Made by a program: the position numbers and the translations under genes
Assembly (NCBI GenBank): GCA_022570795.1
Contig: JAKUDP010000010.1
Coordinates: 1,116,001-1,180,000 of the forward strand
Source: Sphaerulina vaccinii
Taxonomy: Eukaryota > Ascomycota > Dothideomycetes > Mycosphaerellales > Mycosphaerellaceae
DNA length: 64,000 bases
Direction: 5' to 3'
The notes under the pieces: generated by a model
Database searches by the model: none
What the model was told of the DNA's origin: nothing
The model's input: the letters and a program-made list of their open reading frames with translations, nothing else
Shown here: positions 57,292-64,000 of the stretch, in pieces
How positions within the stretch are numbered: the stretch's first letter is position 1
How the letters are laid out: each line of letters begins with the position of its first letter

Positions 57292-57659
57292 CTACTCCGT
57301 CTTCGGCACGTAGTTCTGCTGGTCGAATAGGTATCCCTTGATCTTCGAGTGCTTCAACTGCTGCAAATACCGCTCTGCCGGGTTGTCAGTACGCTAAACC
57401 TTCATGATCACTACTCCCTTACGATCTGCTCACCTCTCAAATGTCCGCACTTCTCCAAATGGTTGACGCCCTCTTTGTAGTAGCACTTGCCCATCTCCTC
57501 CCGAATCAATCGCGCCATCATGCTCTGCACCCACTGTTCCCGGATGATCGCGTCCTGTGCAGCCTTGAGGGCCTTGTTGTCATCGTAGTCCACTCCGTCG
57601 AAGGTCGGCGCAACCTTTGGCTTTGCTGCTTTGAACGACTCGGACTCTGGAGTTGGCAT
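57292..57659 (-). CDS. NADH:ubiquinone oxidoreductase subunit NDUFB10 (PDSW, 12 kDa)
   Basis: Exons 57434-57659 and 57292-57374 join in frame to 102 residues across a 59-nt intron. The product is an accessory subunit of mitochondrial complex I on the intermembrane-space side of the membrane arm. Conserved features are MPTPESE at the start, APTFDGVDYDDNKALKAAQD, REQWVQSMMARLIREEMGKC and the paired cysteines C-(YYKEGVNHLEK)-C, followed by RERYL and QQNYVPKTE at the end. Length agrees with fungal orthologues. It has no cleavable presequence. Identification is firm. Confidence 0.92.
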
Positions 57660-57886
57660 TGTGTTGGTCGTAGTGGCCGAGTGCGGCCGCGAGTCGTCGA
57701 GAAGGAGGTGTTATGTCGGTTCCAGGTTCGCGGCTATCTCGTGGAGGTGGTCGTGATTGTCAATGGTGCGCGAGAGACTGATTGAATGCCCCCGTTCATG
57801 CGCAATGGCAGAGCTTCGAGGTGGTGTTGCTGCTGCTGGCTTCGGTTGCTGCCGATTCCTGCTGACTGTACAGACTCTCTCTCCTC

Positions 57887-58330
57887 TCACTCGTCGACAT
57901 CGCGCAACTTCCCACTCTTCCTCTTCGACTTTCTCAAGCTGAACCTCTTCAGCGACGGCTTCCTTCGCGGCTTCTGTGGTGCGGGCGGTGGCTCCAGCTT
58001 CTTCTTCTCCTCTTGCTCACGCTCTTCCGCCTTCTTGGTCCAGTAATCTTTGCCGCCGCTCGGCATTCCATACGACACTTTCCACTGCCATTCGTCAAAC
58101 TTCACGGACTGTTTCGTGTCAATCTCCTGGAGCAGCTTCTCCCGCGTGGAACTGCATGACGGACACAGTCGATCAAGGCGCAGGCTCTTATATGGATGTG
58201 CTGCGATTTCGCAACCTGTGGACCATGGAACTGAAGGATCGAACGAGGCATCACGGCACTCAATGAGAGGTCTTGGACAGAACGAGCTGTGTCCACATGT
58301 CGTGTAGATTACGCGACTATGGCAGCACAT
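57887..58330 (-). CDS. Unknown small protein with Cys-rich head and basic tail
   Basis: An intronless ORF of 147 residues with a true ATG. The first 60 residues hold eight Cys and several His (MCCHSRVIYTTCGHSSFCPR and ...RLDRLCPSC), which could bind zinc. The middle is amphipathic (FDEWQWKVSYGMPSGGKDYW). The tail is Lys/Arg/Pro-rich (KKKLEPPPAPQKPRRKPSLK...SKRKSGK) and probably carries a nuclear localisation signal. I do not recognise the family, although the composition is clearly coding. It sits between the NDUFB10 and sugar-transporter genes on the same strand. Confidence 0.65.
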   Translation of the reverse strand: MCCHSRVIYTTCGHSSFCPRPLIECRDASFDPSVPWSTGCEIAAHPYKSLRLDRLCPSCSSTREKLLQEIDTKQSVKFDEWQWKVSYGMPSGGKDYWTKKAEEREQEEKKKLEPPPAPQKPRRKPSLKRFSLRKSKRKSGKLRDVDE

Positions 58331-58601
58331 CGCGAGAGTAAACTGACTTCGTACAGGTACGACAGCACATGTGGCTTTGATATAACAAGCACGTTTCGCA
58401 GCCTTCCGGTTTTGGTGGCCTTTGTTTCTATCGTGAACAATCCGTGGCTATTTTCTGCGCCCGAATTCGCGGCACAAGTCCTTTGTCAAAAAGCTATGGC
58501 TTCCACGTCCAAGCATTCCATTGGACGCAACAACCGGTTCGAGAACAGTCATGCAACTCAGCATGTCGCACATCTATCTTCATATGCTTCAAGACAAAGT
58601 T

Positions 58602-60233
58602 CTAGGACAGCTTGTCGATGCGCTCCTCCTGCAATTCTTTGCCCAGCTTGTGATGCTGCAATTCGACATCTGCAATTCTTGGACCGTCAAAGACCTCAGC
58701 TATCTCTTCCAAGCTATAGCCTCTAGTTTCTGGAAAGACGAAGTATGTGATGGCGAGGAAGACGACCTGCCACAAGTTGTTAGTATTCATTCTTGGGGCC
58801 GATGAGAAGTGACATACCAGGAAACAGCAAAATACAATATAGTACTTCCAGCCAATGCTCTCGAGACCGATAGGATTCACGAACGCCGCGATGACGAGCG
58901 AGCAGTATATCGACAGCAGCTCGCAGGTGAGTCCTTTCGATCTTGTTGAGAAAGGAAAGATTTCAGTTGGGTAAGACATCAACAGTGGCGTATAACTGCA
59001 GTCGTAGCCTGCCACTTATCAGCGATTGTCGTACAGATTAGGAAGATGCTGCTTACCGGAATAGAACACGAAGACACACACGATGACCACGATTCCAGCC
59101 GGCTGAGAACCAGTGGCATTGTTCACCGCTGAGCATGCAGTCCATACGATATACGACAGCAGCATGATCACGCCGGATGCATTAAATAGCCTGCGCCTGC
59201 CGAGGCGGTCAACCAGAAAGGCTGCACTTAGCGCGACGATGAAGTTGAAAATCTGGAGGAGGCCATTGATCAGTGTCTGCATGAATGGATCAGTGATCCC
59301 TACTGTATCCAGAACCAATGTGAGATAGTAGCTGACGACACCGATACCGTTCCACTGTGCCATCGCTCCAAGCGCCACGGCGATGAACAGTCGTTTTCGA
59401 TTCCCAGGTGTCGCAACAAGCGTTCCCCATCCTGTGGCCTTGGCTTCCTGCTCGAGCTTGATGGTGTCGACAATCTCGACCATCTCGCGCACGGCCAGGG
59501 GACTACGAGGATCTCCGCCTGCATGGTAATCTGCCAAGATTCTGAGGGCTTCATCGTTGCGGCCTTTGCTCACCAGCCAACGTGGCGACTCAGGTAGAAA
59601 CACGAAGAAAGACAGTTGGACGATAGGATATCCTGCCTGGAGTATTGTCGGTATGCGCCAGCTCCAGCTTGAGGCATAATCCTGCGTGCCGAATGTTGTC
59701 CATGAAGCTAGGATGGCTCCGAGATAGTATAAAGTCCAGTATGCGGACGTATATTTTCCTCGATGCGTGGGGTATGCGAGCTCAGCGAGAAGCAATGGAC
59801 TGGGCTGGGCCGCAAACATGCCAGCTGCGCCGACGATTAATCGCGACACCACAAACTGTGCCAATGTGGTTGCCGTTGCTTGAATTATGGTTGCCAAAAT
59901 GACTCCGATAATACCAGCTAGCAGCACTGCTTTGCGGCCATAGCGATCTGCTAACATGCCGACGACCGGTAGGGCGAGAACGGATCCGATGGACTGTGCC
60001 GCGTTCACGAGACCCAGCAGGGCACCCGTTGGATTTCCAAAGTATGACTTCCATTGAGGGAGAGCTTGCAGACCGTTCATGAGCGACCCATCATATCCTG
60101 CTACACTGCTCGAGATCAGTGGGACAAGAAGGACCAGATTCAACTTGAGTAGATGTGGTGTCTGGAACCAGTATTTATCCGTCTGAGGAAGCACTGAGGC
60201 CAGGTGCTTTCCAACGATGAGCTCGTCTTTCAT
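58602..60233 (-). CDS. MFS sugar porter (hexose/lactose-permease-like)
   Basis: Exons 59057-60233, 58818-59008 and 58602-58766 join in frame to about 510 residues; introns are 48 and 51 nt. The sequence has twelve predicted helices with sugar-porter signatures: GYDGSLMNGLQ in TM1, DRYGRKAVL between TM2 and TM3, PESPRWLVSKGRNDEA after TM6, a second loop VDRLGRRRLF, and PETRGYSLEEIAEVFDGP after TM12. It sits in the plasma membrane and imports a sugar or polyol by proton symport. Which sugar cannot be read from sequence. The adjacent reductase and polyol dehydrogenase suggest a pentose, polyol or related substrate. Confidence 0.9.
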
Positions 60234-61044
60234 CGTAAGAGTTGGTATGCTGTGCTTTCAGCAACGAGAGGACACACTGGCGTACGGTCGGATACCTAAT
60301 GCAATTTCTCGTACGTTCTACTGCTCGGCAATGTCTCTGCACTGTTCGCGCGGACTATATGCAGGCGATGCATGCGGCAATTGCTCGGACCTTGTCCAAG
60401 TGAGGAGAACCACGCCATCTCCGCGTGAAGACTTTGATGCATCGAAGGATTTGTCGCACGATGCGAGGGCGACAGTACACCTATAGTGTCACCACACGTC
60501 GTGCGACCAGCTGAGCTCAACCGACGTGTCGTGGAAGTGGCATGATCTATGTGGATGTGGAGCCTTGTCGGCATCGACTCTGCACTGGATCTTGCATTCG
60601 GCTTCAGGCTCTATGTAGGCGCCTTGAAAGACTCCAGCGCCAATGGCAAGAGCACAATTTCAGGCGGACGTGAATTGTGTACAGCGACTAAGATCATCAG
60701 TCATTGAATCTTCTGCAATGCAAACTAGTGCGGATAAGAGAGGGTCTCTGGGTAGATGCTGGCGACTAGGCTGCTGGAGTAGCAGACGTGGCGAATTCAA
60801 TATTTGTGCATAGAATTGGAGAGCGTTTGTGCTTGTCTAAGTGGTTGCTCGTCACAGGACTTTAATAGCTACTGGAGAACTTCTACAAGTCTCCAGTGCT
60901 ATATTTCCATGTACTATGCCCTCTCTGCATATATAGCGGCGACTATAGCGCCGAATAACCAGACAGACCAGCAACGCAGAAGTAACTCTCAACCAGAGAT
61001 ACTTATCGCTGCGGACTTGATCATCCTGCATATAGGCGACACAG
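60234..61044. promoter_or_regulatory. Promoter region of the sugar transporter
   Basis: 811 bp between the transporter start and the stop of the SDR gene on the same strand. No ORF with coding character. It probably holds the transporter promoter and the SDR 3' UTR. Confidence 0.4.
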
Positions 61045-61969
61045 CTAAGGCAGCGTATAACCACCATCAATCACGACGTTCGCACCTGTCATATACGAAC
61101 TGGCATTCGATGCAAGGAACACATAGGCCTGCTCGAGCGTCAGCTGAATCACATAGCAAGTAGGGTCAAAAGAGTCACCTACGCCTTTCAGCTCAGCAGG
61201 ATCTGCGTTGCGCCCAGCTGGCACCAGCTGCGACCACTTGTCGCGCCACTCTTTTGGATGGCTCGCAATCATCTCTGTCTCGATAAAACCTGGCGATATG
61301 CAATTGACTAGACCTCGAGTTAGCCTCCTTGAAGTGGCACGAAGACTTGTTTAACAACATACCTCTACCGAAATCGATCCACTCCACAGCCAAACACTTC
61401 GCAAGATGCACAACGGCAGCCTTTGAAGCATTATAGGCCGCTTGCTTTTGCGGCACATTGACCAAAGTTGCACTGACACTCGCAGTGAAGATGAAGCTCC
61501 CATCACCTTTGCTCCCAGCTTCTGTCTGCCTTTTGAAGATGTTCCCAGCAGCTTGAGCAGTGTACATGGCTCCATCTAGATTCACTGCCATGATCTCCCT
61601 CCACTGTTCCACAGTGTACTCCAGACTATCGAAGTGGCTCGCAATGCCTGCATTGGCCACCACGATATCCAGAGATCCGAAATCAGAAGCAATCTGATCG
61701 AGTGTCTTTGTGATCAATTCCTTGGAGCGTACGTCGGATCTGTATGCTACGACATTCTGACCTGTCTGCTCCGAAATCGACTTCGCTGTTTCTTCTGCAT
61801 CTTTCGACGAAGTGTAGATGAGAGCGACTGAGGCACCAGCTTCTGCTAAGGCGCGAACGACTCCAAGGCCAATGCCTCTAGCGCCACCTGTAACTGCTGC
61901 GACCTTTCCGGTGAGCGAGAAGTGCGAAAGGACCGGGCTGCCAACGTTGGTGGGTTTTGCAAGAGTCAT
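61045..61969 (-). CDS. Short-chain dehydrogenase/reductase, ketose (L-xylulose/sorbose) reductase-like
   Basis: Exons 61363-61969, 61183-61307 and 61045-61128 join in frame to 271 residues; introns are 55 and 54 nt. Classical SDR motifs are the cofactor loop TGGARGIG (27-34), NAG (106-108), catalytic Ser about 164, YNASK (Tyr179, Lys183), then CISPGFIETEM and a C-terminal SSYMTGANVVIDGGYT. The closest flavour is the fungal Sou2 / L-xylulose reductase / mannitol-dehydrogenase group, which interconverts ketoses and polyols with NADP(H). The second intron is a multiple of three with no stop, so retention would insert 18 residues. An alternative upstream Met (62,083) would add 38 residues; I prefer the MTLAKP start by family length. 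Confidence 0.85.
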
Positions 61970-62490
61970 TGTCGAGTGACCAAATGACGAGCTGTCGCTG
62001 AGGGCGTTAAATGATCTGAGAGTCCGGATCTCGAACGAGCGCTTTGTGCCACAAGGTAGGCAGGTATTGCTCTGCCACGACATTACATCAAGCTCCAGCA
62101 GCTTACCTTACCTGACTGTGGATTTGTAGTGCACCGTTTCGAGGTCCAGTCCTTGAGACGAACACCACGCGCCTCGCTTCGATAAACTGGGGAAGCCACG
62201 AGATACGGGTTCCACAAGTATATAGTCCTGTGGGGAGTTGTTGTGGAGAGATGCAGTGGAAGTGGATCTAGGACAAGTAACATACCTTGATCGGCAAGGC
62301 AAGTATACCGAGTAATCCTGCAGCTCGGGCGAGATGCCAGCGATAGCATTGCAGTCCACAGGTGTGGAGCGTCCGAAGAGATGAAGGTGATGTACCTAGG
62401 TATCATGCATGTCTATCTGAGAGAGCAGACTTACACCAACTCGAGAGTCACTTTACGTCTTGTGTTTGAAGTGCATTGTCCTGTGCTTCC
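61970..62490. promoter_or_regulatory. Shared divergent promoter, SDR / polyol dehydrogenase
   Basis: 521 bp between two divergent metabolic genes. It contains four matches to the CreA consensus SYGGRG on the plus strand: CTGGGG (62,187), GTGGGG (62,230), GTGGAG (62,243) and GTGGAG (62,364). About two are expected by chance on both strands, so enrichment is modest. The arrangement fits co-regulation under carbon catabolite repression. Confidence 0.45.
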
Positions 62491-63883
62491 ATGATGAGTT
62501 CGCCAATCGATGCACAAACGGTACGTATATCTTCTTTCGATGCTCCGACTGCATCTTGCTGATTGACATGGTGAACAGAACCCGTCCTTCGTCTTAAGAG
62601 GAATCAAAGATGTTGCTTTTGAAGATAGACCAGTCCCTGCTTTGCGAGACGCGCACGATGTCAGAGTTCATGTGGCACAGACTGGCATTTGCGGCTCAGA
62701 TGTGCACTACTGGCAGCGTGGGCGCATTGGCGATTTCGTCCTGAACAGCCCAATCATCCTTGGTGAGTCCAGTCTCGAGTGTGTCCAGAGCTCGCGGTGA
62801 GGAACCAAATGTCGGAGACTTGTGTTCTCGGCTCGAACGCATCTCTGTCTGTGAGCGGCAACCAAGACATTGCGCATCCGGACAAAGCCCTTGAAGAAGT
62901 CGAGATGAGCCCCAGAGAGCATCCGACGTTTGGTAGCCGACTGCGAGCAGAGGAGTCAACCAATGCAAGGCGCATACTGACGCCTGAAAGGCCATGAGTC
63001 CAGTGGCACTATAGTCGGAATCGGCAGCGCGGTGAAGAATGTCAAAGTCGGAGATCGAGTCGCCATCGAGCCTGGAGTGCCTTGTCGACGGTGTGACTAC
63101 TGTAGATCTGGAGCATACAACCTCTGCGCGGATACAGTCTTCGCTGCCACGCCGCCGTGGGATGGCACACTTGCGAAATACTACATCGTGGCCTCGGATT
63201 ACGTGTACCCTATCCCAGAGCACATGAGTATGGAGGAAGGAGCTCTGGTAGAGCCAACTGCGGTTGCGGTGCAGATATGCAAGGTAGCTGAACTGAGAGC
63301 CGGAGAGACAGTGGTCGTCTTCGGGTGCGGGCCAATTGGAGTCATGTGTCAAGCGGTAGCGAAGGCATACGGAGCCAAGAAAGTCATTGGTATCGATGTG
63401 GTACAGTCACGGCTGGACTTTGCTCAAAGCTTTGGCGCGGATCATGTATATCTGCCACCAAGACCTGAAGCTGGCGCTGGACCGCTGGAGCATCAGGAAA
63501 AGGTGGCGGCACTCATCAAGAAGGAATTGGACCTGGCCGAAGGCCCGGACATTGTACTCGAGTGCACTGGCGCAGAACCATGCATCCAGACTGGGATATG
63601 TGTTGCTAAGAAGGGAGGCACTTATGTCCAGGCGGGCATGGGAAAGGAGAATGTCACATTTCCAATCACCACAGCCTGTATCAGGGGTCTAGTCGTAAAG
63701 GGCTCAATCCGCTACACATCTGGCTGCTATCCTCAAGCTGTAGATCTAGTGGCCTCCGGGAAGATCGATGCCACGAGACTAATCACAAATCGCTTCAAGT
63801 TCGCGGAGGCGGAGGTTGCATTCGAGCTGGTCAAGGCTGCGAGACCGGATGTCTTCAAAGTCATGATCGAAGGTGTAGAATAG
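62491..63883 (+). CDS. Xylitol dehydrogenase / sorbitol dehydrogenase family (zinc MDR)
   Basis: Exons 62491-62520, 62579-62762 and 62991-63883 join in frame to about 368 residues; introns are 58 and 228 nt. The catalytic zinc site is Cys48 (TGICGSDVHYW), His73-Glu74 (LGHESSG) and a later Glu (VEPTAVA). Structural zinc cysteines are 103, 106, 109 and 117 (CRRCDYCRSGAYNLC). The Rossmann loop is GCGPIG at about 183, and Asp about 207 (GIDVVQSR) indicates NAD preference. The IEPGVPCRRC and TPPWDGTLAKYY blocks are typical of fungal xylitol and sorbitol dehydrogenases. It oxidises a polyol to a ketose, for example xylitol to D-xylulose. Xylitol, sorbitol and L-arabitol enzymes cannot be separated by eye. 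Confidence 0.9.
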
Positions 63884-64000
63884 TGCTTAATCTGTAGCCC
63901 TTCCTCTCGCCCGTGGTGCAGAGTCGGGACCTGACTTGAGTGAAGTGTTCATACACAATTGGCACACATTAGCGCTGCCAACGCCATCTACGGTCTGGTT
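63884..64000. other. 3' flank of the polyol dehydrogenase gene
   Basis: 117 bp after the stop codon to the window edge. No feature recognised. Confidence 0.5.

Noticed and set aside
61969..62083. Upstream Met for the SDR adding 38 residues
   Set aside because: The extension is not SDR-like and makes the protein longer than usual, but a targeting peptide cannot be fully excluded.
62696..63352. 218-codon minus-strand frame
   Set aside because: It is antisense to the polyol dehydrogenase exons and intron; a shadow.

Overview
The window is nuclear DNA of a filamentous ascomycete. Introns are short (mostly 48-71 nt, GT..AG with CTAAC/CTGAC-like branch sites). The gene content is fungal: facB/Cat8, Cdc14, fungal Zn2Cys6 factors, a fibroin-3-like protein and an AspRS-DUF2156 fusion. 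The RIP-type mutation of repeats points to Pezizomycotina. A dothideomycete (Mycosphaerellales-like) is my guess from gene flavour; nothing here proves it.

The window has two compartments. Positions 1 to about 20,305 form an AT-rich island with no intact ORF. It is built from nested LTR retrotransposons destroyed by C-to-T mutation at CpA (TpG on the other strand). In order I read: a Ty3/gypsy fragment (1-457 and 2845-3408) split by a gag-only gypsy element with matching LTRs and a perfect 5-bp target duplication (458-2839); a reverse-oriented Ty1/copia element with LTRs (3409-9145); and a forward copia element (9146-11971 and 18649 to about 19,950) split by a complete chromodomain-bearing gypsy element (11,972-18,648). 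All are dead.

From about 20,305 to 64,000 the DNA is gene-rich with ordinary composition. By joining exons I built 16 frame-consistent gene models, plus an F-box-like gene with an open 5' end and several weaker candidates. The order is: CDC14 phosphatase (-), SET-domain methyltransferase (+), facB/Cat8 acetate regulator (+), LtrA membrane protein (-), SprT-like metalloprotein (-), C2-domain phosphatidylserine decarboxylase (+), Sam35/metaxin-like protein (+), an unknown protein (+), fibroin-3-like membrane protein (+), a Zn2Cys6 factor (+), ergosteryl-aspartate synthase ErdS (+), two F-box-like proteins (-), complex I subunit NDUFB10 (-), an unknown Cys-rich/basic protein (-), an MFS sugar transporter (-), an SDR ketose reductase (-) and a xylitol/polyol dehydrogenase (+).

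The last three genes look like a small pentose/polyol-use cluster. The SDR and dehydrogenase share a divergent promoter, and the sugar transporter lies next to them. Other genes are housekeeping or regulatory. The most striking biology is ErdS, a fused aminoacyl-tRNA synthetase/transferase that modifies ergosterol with aspartate. The most striking structural points are the residue-level footprint of RIP on the retroelements and a 7-nt microexon in the LtrA gene.
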